From Deltaproteobacteria bacterium (lineage in GTDB: Bacteria > Desulfobacterota > Syntrophia > Syntrophales > UBA5619), in contig JAJFTY010000124.1 of assembly GCA_021372695.1 (NCBI GenBank), forward strand, positions 1-25,093: a stretch of 25,093 bases of DNA, written 5' to 3'. The notes beneath the pieces were generated by a model that searched no databases, was not told where the DNA came from, and saw nothing but the letters and a program-made list of their open reading frames with translations. Every line of letters begins with the position of its first letter. The first letter of the stretch is position 1. The position numbers were made by a program, and so were the translations under genes. Of the stretch, positions 1 to 6,240 are shown one piece after another.

Positions 1-1182
1 AGCGGCACGGCGATCGAGGGCCAGACCCTCACGGTGCCCCAGGTCATCGGCGTTCTGGCGAACGACACGATCGGTGCAGACGCAGCCGGCATGGTCGTCG
101 GGCTGTCCGCGGGCGACACGGGAATGGGTACGATCGGCACGATGACGGTCACCGGCCTCTACGGCGAGTTAACCATCGCCGCGGACGGCAGCTACAGCTA
201 TGTTGCCAACGGCTCGGTGAACGCCGGAAGCCAGGATGTGTTCACCTATACCATGCAGGATGGCGACGGCGATTTCTCCCATGCGACCCTTACGATCAAC
301 TTCCCGGGCGACCACAACGTGCCCTCGGCCGGCGAGACCATCGCTTTCGTGGATGACGAAGGTTTGAGCAACGGCATCCCCGGCGGCACGGGCGACATCG
401 TGGTCACCCCCGACGCCGATGCGAATGAAGCGACCTTCAGCGGGACGCTCTCATTCAACTTCGGCGGCGACGGCCCGGGGTCGGTCACGTTTGAGGCTAT
501 GAACGGCGCGACCGGGCACATCGGCACCGAGGACGTCACCTATGCCTGGGATTCAGGCAGCGGCGTCCTGACCGCCACGGTTTCCGGCGGCGAGCGCGAC
601 GGCTTGGATCTGTTCACGGTGCAGGTGACCGATCCGCTCACAGGCCAATACACCGTGACGCTCTTGGACAACGTTCTGCACGAGGCCGGCGGCAACGAAA
701 ACAACGCCATGGCGGATCTCACCTACACGGTGACGGACGCGAACAACGATGCGGATACGGGGTCCCTGACCGTGAACTTCAACGACGACATGCCGGCGGC
801 CTATAGCATGTCGCCGGAGGTTAAACAGGGAAGCTTTTCGACCGGTAATCTTCTGAGCGACAGCAGTCCGGACGGCTCCTTCGGAGCGGATGAAGGCCAT
901 GTCACGTCTATAGCGGCGGTTGGAAGCACCAAAAGCCCCAATTTCGACAATGTCATCACGGAAGATACGCCGAACGACTTCGATTTGTTCGTTGTCGGCA
1001 AATACGGCGGCAAACTTATGGTGGACAGCGATACCGGCGATTACGAGTATAAGGCCCCGCTATTGAGCAACCCGGGCGCAAAAACGGAAACATTCGAATT
1101 CACGGTCATCGACAGCGACGGAGACACGGCAACCGCTCAGCTCAACATGATGCTCGACGACCCGAACGATGGCACACCGTAG
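1..1182 (+). CDS. C-terminal part of a large repetitive T1SS-type adhesin (5' end outside window)
   Basis: The reading frame is open from base 1, so this is the 3' end of a longer gene. The 393 visible residues are acidic, rich in Gly, Asp and Thr, and nearly free of Cys. Residues about 1-100 form a VCBS-like unit (YGELTIAADGSYSYVANG, then FTYTMQDGDGDFSHATLTI). Residues about 110-270 look like the T1SS-143 repeat found in LapA-type adhesins (FSGTLSFNFGGDGPGSVTF; DNVLHEAGGNEN). A second VCBS-like unit (GGKLMVDSDTGDYEYKAP) ends in VIDSDGDTATAQLN. The expected role is a cell-surface adhesin exported by a type I system, and a matching LapB/C/D/G/TolC set lies on the opposite strand downstream. 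Oddly, it stops about 9 residues after the last repeat, with no GGxGxD RTX nonapeptides and no obvious secretion tail. None is seen in the other frames just after the stop. It may be truncated or non-standard. Confidence 0.8.
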   Translation, partial: SGTAIEGQTLTVPQVIGVLANDTIGADAAGMVVGLSAGDTGMGTIGTMTVTGLYGELTIAADGSYSYVANGSVNAGSQDVFTYTMQDGDGDFSHATLTINFPGDHNVPSAGETIAFVDDEGLSNGIPGGTGDIVVTPDADANEATFSGTLSFNFGGDGPGSVTFEAMNGATGHIGTEDVTYAWDSGSGVLTATVSGGERDGLDLFTVQVTDPLTGQYTVTLLDNVLHEAGGNENNAMADLTYTVTDANNDADTGSLTVNFNDDMPAAYSMSPEVKQGSFSTGNLLSDSSPDGSFGADEGHVTSIAAVGSTKSPNFDNVITEDTPNDFDLFVVGKYGGKLMVDSDTGDYEYKAPLLSNPGAKTETFEFTVIDSDGDTATAQLNMMLDDPNDGTP

Positions 1183-1547
1183 TTTTGGAGGAAATTGGGA
1201 TCGAGGTGGGGTGGCAGATCCCACACCCTGGCGGGACATCGGAAAATGAGTGAGGGCAAGGGGCAGCGACCGTCGGATCTCTTTACATCGATTGATTAGA
1301 GATAACCCTTTATAATCAGCGCCTTGCAAATGGATATTGGACGGAAACTGTCATAACATGTCGAAATAGCTTACAATTAGTCATGGACAAAGCAGAGATG
1401 TATCGGCCATCCACATCAAATGCTAGAGTAAAAATCAAATCAATTCTTGCAGATAGCCTTGCATGGGGCGCTGAAGACAAGGGTGGCACTCAGTTTGCAG
1501 AGAACAGATCAAAGCCTTATTGTTCAGAAGCTTGAGGGAGGACACAG
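1183..1547. other. Intergenic region carrying a sigma-54 promoter
   Basis: No credible gene is seen between the adhesin stop and the PEP-CTERM gene. No intrinsic terminator with a U-tract was found directly after the adhesin. The stretch becomes AT-rich from about 1280 and contains a sigma-54 -24/-12 element at 1484-1499. Binding sites for the activator would be expected upstream of it, but none could be identified by eye. Confidence 0.6.
1484..1499 (+). promoter_or_regulatory. Sigma-54 (RpoN) promoter of the PEP-CTERM gene
   Basis: TGGCAC, five bases, then TTGCA matches the RpoN -24/-12 consensus (TGGCAC-N5-TTGCA) at every defined position. It lies about 50 bases before the start codon at 1548, leaving room for a short leader and ribosome site (GGGAGGA). 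PEP-CTERM/exosortase genes are often controlled by the PrsK/PrsR two-component system acting with RpoN, so this fits established biology. Transcription would need an AAA+ activator, which is not encoded in this window. Confidence 0.8.
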
Positions 1548-2183
1548 ATGAAAAAACTGGTTTTCGTTGCGGCAATGCTGATGGTTCTGGGGATTTTCGA
1601 ATCGGCTCAGGCGAACATCATCAATACAGTAGGAAACAAGGATTGTTTCGGGTTGGACGGGTCTTGCTCGAATGGCACCTTGTGGGCAGATGATCTGGGC
1701 GGAATATACTGGCACGACTATCGGAAACCTGGCGACCCGGCCTTCACAGACAAGTGGGATGCCGACGCGGCAGTCACATACGACCATGCCTACTCACTCG
1801 GCGGCAGCACCCCGACCAGCGCAATGCTGAGGATCTTGATTGCCGGCATCGCGGACAACGAGCCCGATACCACTCGCGGACCCTGGAGTGTCTACTTCAA
1901 TGGCCACTGGATCGGACAGTTTCAATTCGACGCCACCTTCGGGGATAACTCCAATCAGGCGGTCAAGCTGTACGAATTCGCAGTGCCAATCGCCCTGCTT
2001 TCCGGTCCGGGAACGGTCCTATTGGATATCAATCGGGGTGTTACTGCGAACTATGCAGACGGTTATTCGATCGACTATTCTGAGCTGACCATCGATACGG
2101 TCCCGGTACCCGAGCCCGCAACCATGCTGCTTCTTGGGCTTGGCTTGGCAGGGTTGGCTGGGCTGAGGAGAAGGAAGAGCTAA
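1548..2183 (+). CDS. PEP-CTERM sorting-domain exported protein
   Basis: 211 aa. Residues 1-22 are a signal peptide (MKKLVFVAAMLMVLGIF, cleavage near AQA-N). The C-terminus (188-211) is a typical PEP-CTERM tripartite signal: PEP, a hydrophobic helix rich in Leu and Gly, and a basic RRRK tail. Such proteins are recognised by exosortase, processed in the membrane and delivered to the surface or extracellular matrix. The body has two closely spaced Cys (33 and 40) near the mature N-terminus and is otherwise a secreted, probably beta-rich domain of unknown function. The start is supported by GGGAGGA seven bases upstream. The gene stands alone between a sigma-54 promoter and a terminator. No exosortase is encoded in the window, so the sorting enzyme must be elsewhere. 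Confidence 0.88.
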   Translation: MKKLVFVAAMLMVLGIFESAQANIINTVGNKDCFGLDGSCSNGTLWADDLGGIYWHDYRKPGDPAFTDKWDADAAVTYDHAYSLGGSTPTSAMLRILIAGIADNEPDTTRGPWSVYFNGHWIGQFQFDATFGDNSNQAVKLYEFAVPIALLSGPGTVLLDINRGVTANYADGYSIDYSELTIDTVPVPEPATMLLLGLGLAGLAGLRRRKS

Positions 2184-2206
2184 GACTGACCTCATTTCAG
2201 TTGTAG

Positions 2207-2237
2207 AAAGGCAGGGCAAATCGGCCCTGCCTTTTTT
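2207..2237 (+). terminator. Rho-independent terminator after the PEP-CTERM gene
   Basis: An 11-base arm (AAAGGCAGGGC), six-base loop and perfect complementary arm run into a stretch of T residues. It begins 23 bases after the stop codon. Confidence 0.92.
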
Positions 2238-2497
2238 GATTGTATAGCGGCTAATACCCGCGATGGAAGTTAGATTCTTCGAAAAACATAGAATCAAATG
2301 TTAGATATCTGTCTCCACTTAATTGAAGTCGTCACGGAAGGTTGATGCTATTTCGTACAACCTTTCAACCCGAGGACATTCGGCCTGTAAGAAAAAACGA
2401 AACATGCTTGACCTTGTGTCCACCTACAAGTCGTCGACCTTATTTCATCAACAAAACTAAGCAGTACTGAAAGAAAGCGTCGTCTGCCAAAAAAAGC

Positions 2498-2527
2498 TTG
2501 ACATTGTGAGTTAGTATTTACTATTAT
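2498..2527 (+). promoter_or_regulatory. Sigma-70-type promoter of the small membrane-protein cluster
   Basis: TTGACA (2498-2503), an 18-base spacer and TATTAT (2522-2527) form a strong housekeeping-type promoter in an AT-rich context. It lies about 120 bases before the first small gene (2646). A palindrome begins one base after the -10 element, so the promoter is probably repressible. The rest of the 460-base gap from 2184 to 2645 holds the preceding terminator and no recognisable gene. Confidence 0.65.
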
Positions 2528-2528
2528 G

Positions 2529-2546
2529 TAAGTGACTGCTCACTTA
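2529..2546. promoter_or_regulatory. Operator-like 18-bp palindrome at the predicted transcription start
   Basis: TAAGTGACTGCTCACTTA has perfect 7-base arms around a 4-base centre and sits where a repressor would block the promoter at 2498-2527. Its length and pattern resemble operators of TetR-family fatty-acid regulators such as Bacillus FadR (TGAATGAMTANTCATTCA), differing mostly by transitions. The match to that family is an inference. The palindrome itself is directly visible. Confidence 0.55.
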
Positions 2547-2645
2547 ATTTGTATCCCAGGTTGACTTGCTCATTGTTTTGGGCCTCGCGCTGGTCGTCGA
2601 AGGACGTTATCCGATTTTCTGAATCAGATAAGATGGAGGTGATAC

Positions 2646-2861
2646 ATGCTGGAAACACTAGAAAAGCTGGGTGGGGTAGTTGCCATTCTCGTTGCAGCTG
2701 CGGTGTTATACCTCACGAGTACTCTTAAGCCACCGGTATTACTACAGATCATCTGTGCCTTCGCAGGAAGTGGCGTCTGTCTTATCGGTATTGTATTTCT
2801 CTTCGCAGAGGGATCGATTTTAGAAGAACGCTGGGGCAGGAAGGCTACGAAGGTGAAGTAA
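2646..2861 (+). CDS. Small two-helix membrane protein, first gene of the tiny-protein cluster
   Basis: 71 aa, unrecognised family. Two hydrophobic segments (about residues 9-25 and 31-53) are joined by a short LKPP turn. A charged, basic tail (EERWGRKATKVK) is probably cytoplasmic. The start has a good ribosome site (GGAGGTGATAC before ATG). It is the first of six tiny membrane-protein genes read in the same direction, downstream of the promoter at 2498-2527. Base composition is more AT-rich than the flanking secretion and metabolism genes. Function unknown. The hairpin-with-tail layout recurs in the products at 3164 and 3494. Confidence 0.7.
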   Translation: MLETLEKLGGVVAILVAAAVLYLTSTLKPPVLLQIICAFAGSGVCLIGIVFLFAEGSILEERWGRKATKVK

Positions 2862-2902
2862 CGGCATCATGATGCATATGACTTAAGTTTATGAGGTGTT
2901 TC

Positions 2903-3064
2903 ATGAAAGAAGAAAAGAACCTATTACAAGACGTAGTCGGGACGGCTCAACAGCAGCAGGAAAGCAAAATCGGGAAATATATCCGAGGCGTCTTGCTGGT
3001 TATTGCCATGCTTGCTTTTGTGGGTTTGATAGTCGCAGCCGCAATGAGGAAGTTTGGGTCATAG
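2903..3064 (+). CDS. 53-aa single-helix membrane protein
   Basis: ATG at 2903, TAG at 3062-3064. The product has a charged N-terminus (MKEEKNLLQDVV), a Gln-rich stretch, KIGKYIRG at the membrane boundary, one transmembrane helix (about residues 29-47) and a short basic end MRKFGS. GAGGTG lies about 5 bases before the start. Support for it being real: it is in series with five neighbours, its composition is membrane-protein-like, and it resembles the 47-aa product at 3721 (MKE start, KYIR versus KYFR before the helix, AAMRKFG versus MAMNRFG at the end). A longer open frame at 2896-3303 overlaps in another phase and looks like a shadow. Function unknown. Confidence 0.65.
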   Translation: MKEEKNLLQDVVGTAQQQQESKIGKYIRGVLLVIAMLAFVGLIVAAAMRKFGS

Positions 3065-3163
3065 GAACTTCGCAGCCTCATTCACGATCCCGTATGGCAC
3101 CTTGTACGCTGGAAAACCAGCGGACAAGGGCCATTAGATCACGCTCAAAAAAGGAGAACACAT

Positions 3164-3349
3164 ATGCAGATTATTTTCGCAGGTATTTCCCTACTCGTCT
3201 TCCTGGTTGTGACGATAACACTAAGCTCTATGAAGATGGGTGGGTGGCTGAATTCAGCCATTATTATTCCCTTGGTTTTTCTGGTCGTCTACAGCTTGGC
3301 TAGGATACAGCCCAAAGAGCATCGGTCTGAAAACGAGGGCAAGAAATAG
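3164..3349 (+). CDS. Small two-helix membrane protein
   Basis: 61 aa. Helix 1 is about residues 2-21 and helix 2 about 29-46, separated by SMKMGGWLN. The tail is highly charged (QPKEHRSENEGKK). A strong ribosome site (AAAAAAGGAGAACACAT) decides the start. The layout, and the GIS motif near the start of helix 1, are shared with the 60-aa product at 3494, suggesting duplication. No family is recognised. It may act as a small membrane subunit or as a regulator of a larger membrane complex, but nothing in the sequence fixes a role. Confidence 0.7.
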   Translation: MQIIFAGISLLVFLVVTITLSSMKMGGWLNSAIIIPLVFLVVYSLARIQPKEHRSENEGKK

Positions 3350-3493
3350 TTTGTTGCCGACATCTGCATCGATGGATGGCCGGTTCTCTTGTTCGGCAGA
3401 TTTCATATCACATTGGGGTTAGAGAGTATCAGACGCGTGAACTTGAGGATGGTCAGCTGACATATTGCAGGGCTTACCACACGATGAGGTAGA

Positions 3494-3676
3494 ATGATGA
3501 AAAAAGCTATCGTATCAGGTATTTCTATTGTTTGTTGCTTTGCTGCACTGTTCTTGATCAAGATGATGAATCTTCCGGGGCTGATTACCGTTTTACTCGT
3601 GATTGCTGATGTCCTGCTCCTAATATTTCTCATCATTTATATGATGGGCGGTAAAAAGATAGAAGCCCAAAAATAG
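3494..3676 (+). CDS. Small two-helix membrane protein
   Basis: 60 aa. There are two ATG codons in a row. The second (3497) has the better spacing to GAGGT (3486-3490), giving 59 aa. Helix 1 is about residues 5-23 and helix 2 about 29-51, and the end is basic (GGKKIEAQK). Similar in size, topology and GIS-starting helix to the product at 3164. Fourth gene of the tiny-protein series. Function unknown. Confidence 0.68.
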   Translation: MMKKAIVSGISIVCCFAALFLIKMMNLPGLITVLLVIADVLLLIFLIIYMMGGKKIEAQK

Positions 3677-3720
3677 CGTAGGCTGGAATCTGCGAATGCC
3701 CTTTAATGAAAGGAGCATTT

Positions 3721-3864
3721 ATGAAAGAGGCAATTGAAGAAGCTCCGGTGAATACCAGAGCAGAAAGCAAACCATGGAAATATTTCAGAATAATTTTTGG
3801 AATCCTTTTTGGTTTAGGGTTTTTATTTATGATCTTCAAAATGGCAATGAATCGGTTCGGATGA
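3721..3864 (+). CDS. 47-aa single-helix membrane protein, likely paralogue of the product at 2903
   Basis: ATG at 3721 preceded by AAAGGAG with a six-base spacer; TGA at 3862-3864. The N-terminal half is soluble and charged (MKEAIEEAPVNTRAESKPW). KYFR leads into one helix rich in Ile, Phe and Gly (about residues 23-42), and the end is MNRFG. This charged-arm, helix, (R/N)(K/R)FG plan matches the 53-aa product at 2903. Too short for most gene callers. Function unknown. Confidence 0.65.
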   Translation: MKEAIEEAPVNTRAESKPWKYFRIIFGILFGLGFLFMIFKMAMNRFG

Positions 3865-3937
3865 TCTTTCTCTTCAGTGCAAAAAAGAGCCGGTCCGACT
3901 AGACTAGCATTCGCACGTGCATGAAAGGATGATCGCG

Positions 3938-4045
3938 ATGAAATATAAAGGGAACAATAAGTCGGATTTACTCATCTATATTGGAATTTTTCTCTTCTGT
4001 GCTTTTTTGATTTACCAGATGCTGACGCCACACCCTGTACCTTAA
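3938..4045 (+). CDS. 35-aa single-helix membrane protein, last gene of the cluster
   Basis: ATG at 3938 with AAAGGA eight bases upstream; TAA at 4043-4045. An in-frame ATG at 3929 overlaps the ribosome site and is less likely. The product is a basic N-terminus (MKYKGNNKSD), one helix (about residues 11-28, LLIYIGIFLFCAFLIYQM) and a Pro-rich end. A terminator follows about 70 bases later. Its small size makes the call less certain than its neighbours, but the start signal and composition are convincing. Confidence 0.5.
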   Translation: MKYKGNNKSDLLIYIGIFLFCAFLIYQMLTPHPVP

Positions 4046-4116
4046 GCGGTCCACAGGCCATATTCAACTAGCTTGGCGACTCAACCAGGTTTCTCAATCG
4101 CGGTCCTTACGATAAG

Positions 4117-4149
4117 AAGGCAAGGTCAGAAATGGCCCTGCTTTTTTTT
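4117..4149 (+). terminator. Terminator closing the small membrane-protein cluster
   Basis: An imperfect hairpin (AAGGCAAGGTC, six-base loop, GGCCCTGCTT, with one mismatch and some G-U pairs) runs into eight T residues. It resembles the terminator at 2207-2237, as if the two were related copies. Confidence 0.75.
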
Positions 4150-4520
4150 GATTACCAATCGTAATCTTTGATTCAAAGCAGTCTTTAGATTTCAAGAATT
4201 ACAGGAAGTTGTTCATGCTGTCCCAGCCGATAAAGATCGCGTTCTAGGACCTGCACGTTTCAACCCGTTATCGTTGATCTGGCACGATGTTCAACTCTCT
4301 CGCTTTGTATTTGAAGGTTTGGAAACTCCAGATCCTCTTCCACATGGGTGATGCTGTCGTCGGCACGTTCGACGCCATCCGGCCGTTCATACGATCGGGA
4401 ACACCCCCGTTTCAAAAAAATTATTCTAGAGGAATGGAGACTTATCTATATGATCTCATTTCGAAGTTACCGATGGCCCCGATCATTTTAACTTCGTTTT
4501 TCTCCGCTGATCGGGCGAGT
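4150..4520. other. Gene-poor stretch between the small-protein cluster and the ParB-like gene
   Basis: No protein with recognisable features was found on either strand. A plus-strand open frame starting at 4287 runs on as the antisense of the ParB-like gene and looks like a shadow. An inverted repeat (CCGATCA at 4479-4485, TGATCGG at 4508-4514) lies just past the ParB stop and could be a weak transcription end signal, though it has no clear U-tract. Confidence 0.4.
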
Positions 4521-5324
4521 TCATACCGGTTTTTTCCGGTTGTTCACTGCCCGGGGAAGGGCCTCGTCCAGGGTCTCCTTCATGAAGTTCATGGACTCGA
4601 TGATCATGGTCCGGTCCGCCTCCGAGAAGTCGGGAAATTCCAGGTCGCAGATCTTGTTCGCCCAGGCGCCGATGCCGTTTGCGATGGCCTCCGCCTTGGT
4701 CCTCTTCCGCTGAGCCGGGGCGTCAGGTTCTTCCGTCCCCTTGGCGGCCTCCCTGGCCTGCTGTTCCCGGTATTTCCGGAACTGAGTGAGCATGCCCCGC
4801 TCCTGCTTCCTCTGGGCGATTTCGAACAGCACGATTCTAGGGACCGCCGGGTCCTGACGGCACTCATCCCGGATCTCCTTGGGCAGCCGGTTCAGGGAGA
4901 GGGACTTGGAGATGTTGGACTGGGATTTGCCAATGACGGCCGCCAGTTGCTCCTGCGGGTAGCTGTGGTCGTCCATGAGGCGTTTCAGGGCCTCGGCTTC
5001 CTCCACGGGGTTGAGGTCCTGGCGCAGCAGGTTTTCCACCAGGGCGACCTCGGCGTAGTTGGTGCCGTCGATGAAGACCGCGGGAACGGTGGGGAGGTTC
5101 GCCTTGCGCGCAGCGGCGCAGCGCCGCTCGCCGGCCACGACGTAGACCAGGTTCGTCTGCGGGTCCTGGCGGCAGACCACGGGCTCGATGATCCCCCTCT
5201 GCGTGACCGAGGCGGTCAGTTCATCGAGGGCCACGGGGTCCATGTACTTGCGAGGTTGTGTGGGGTCGGGCTGAAGTTCGGCCAGCGGCACCTGATAAAG
5301 CTGATTCTTTTCGTAGGTCGCCAT
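4521..5324 (-). CDS. Orphan ParB/Spo0J-like DNA-binding protein
   Basis: 267 aa from the ATG at 5324, chosen because AAAGGAGG sits eight bases upstream; the longer frame to 5417 adds 31 residues with no such support. The N-terminal ParB domain has the partition-protein motifs VVAGERRCAAARKA (GERR at 65-68, the CTP-binding motif in ParB) and ENLLRQDLNPVEEA (97-110). An HTH follows at about 124-145 (QLAAVIGKSQSNISKSLSL). The C-terminal third is charged (QRKRTKAEA) and unlike chromosomal ParB dimer domains. ParB proteins load on parS-like sites and work with a ParA ATPase, but no ParA is nearby. This may be a plasmid- or phage-derived partition or regulatory protein. No parS-like repeat was spotted. 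Confidence 0.85.
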   Translation of the reverse strand: MATYEKNQLYQVPLAELQPDPTQPRKYMDPVALDELTASVTQRGIIEPVVCRQDPQTNLVYVVAGERRCAAARKANLPTVPAVFIDGTNYAEVALVENLLRQDLNPVEEAEALKRLMDDHSYPQEQLAAVIGKSQSNISKSLSLNRLPKEIRDECRQDPAVPRIVLFEIAQRKQERGMLTQFRKYREQQAREAAKGTEEPDAPAQRKRTKAEAIANGIGAWANKICDLEFPDFSEADRTMIIESMNFMKETLDEALPRAVNNRKKPV

Positions 5325-5601
5325 GATCGGTTCCTCCTTTCGGATGAAAGAAAAACCCGTCAAGAACGGGCCGGTCGGCCGAGGGGCATTTGCCCGGAAC
5401 GGCGGTCCGGATTCCACGATCCGCTTCAGCCTTGAAGGGCGCGGCGACGAAGGTCAGCGGAGGAGAGCGAATGGTTGCCGAGGCGGCAGCAAACGCTAAA
5501 GACAGCAGGTTGGTACGTTGGGGGAGACGATACCGGAAAACCGGTTGGATATCAATAGAAAGATACGGCCCGTCGCGAGCACATCTCTATCCAGATCCGA
5601 T

Positions 5602-6237
5602 CTAGCCCCGGTTGATCAGCATGGCGAGACTCAGCCGGCTGCCGGTCTTCGTCTTTTCATAGACGGAGGTCAGGTGGGCCTTGACGGTTCGCTCGGTGAT
5701 CCTGAGGTTGTACGCGATTTCAAGGTTGGACTGGCCGCGGGCCACGAGCTCGGCGACCTTGTGCTCCGCCGGGGTCAAGCCGGCCAATTTCTGCCCGGCT
5801 GACGTCCGCCCCGTTTGCGGTGCAGGTTGCTCCTTGGCTCTGGAGTAGGATTCCAGGATGAGCTGCTGGATGACTTTCTGGCCCAGCCAGACGGCGCCGC
5901 CATTGATGACCCGAACCGCCTCGGTGAGCCGCGCCTGAGAGATGTAGGTGTTCCCGTATCCCACGATCCCCAGCTTCAGGAAGGCGATCCCCTCATCCTC
6001 GTTCGGCTGGTCCGAAAGGAGAAAGAACTTGCACAGGGGGCTCGCCTTGCGGAGTTCGGCGAACCCGTCCATGTCGATCAGAGAGCGGTGCAGGAGGATC
6101 AGGTCGAAATTCTTTTCCGCACAGAGGCGCTTCAGTTCCCGCAGCAGCGTCGCCTGCTCCAGCGGGTACTGGCCGCCCAGCAGGCCTTCCCACCTCGTGA
6201 TCACGGATTTGTTTGCGCTGCCCAAGAGAATCGTCAT
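5602..6237 (-). CDS. LuxR-type regulator with a degenerate receiver domain
   Basis: 211 aa. The C-terminal LuxR HTH is clear (about 152-206: LTPAEHKVAELVARGQSN, ITERTVKAHLTSVYEK). The N-terminal 115 residues align with a response-regulator receiver but lack its chemistry. The acidic pair after the first strand is absent (MTILLGSANKS). The phospho-Asp position is His50 (DLILLH, before DMDGF). The conserved Lys after the last strand is missing (GYGNTYI). It therefore probably does not respond to phosphorylation and may instead sense protein-protein contacts or act constitutively. It starts 3 bases after the stop of the HlyD-type adaptor gene, so it is the last gene of the exporter operon and may regulate adhesin or exporter expression. 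Confidence 0.85.
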   Translation of the reverse strand: MTILLGSANKSVITRWEGLLGGQYPLEQATLLRELKRLCAEKNFDLILLHRSLIDMDGFAELRKASPLCKFFLLSDQPNEDEGIAFLKLGIVGYGNTYISQARLTEAVRVINGGAVWLGQKVIQQLILESYSRAKEQPAPQTGRTSAGQKLAGLTPAEHKVAELVARGQSNLEIAYNLRITERTVKAHLTSVYEKTKTGSRLSLAMLINRG

Positions 6238-6240
6238 GGG

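Noticed and set aside
2896..3303. 135-codon plus-strand open frame in the small-protein cluster
   Set aside because: It overlaps the better-supported 53-aa and 61-aa genes in another phase. Its product is Arg- and Ser-rich with no structure.
4260..4300. Second sigma-54 site (TGGCACGATGTTCAAC)
   Set aside because: The -24 half fits, but the -12 half lacks the required GC of TTGC and no gene follows.
4287..5435. Long plus-strand open frame (382 codons)
   Set aside because: It is the antisense of the ParB-like gene, whose motifs and ribosome site are clear. The antisense product has no recognisable domain.
5471..5605. 44-codon plus-strand frame with a good GGAGGAG ribosome site
   Set aside because: The product (MVAEAAANAKDSRLVRWGRR...) has no recognisable character and runs into the end of the LuxR-type gene; likely chance.
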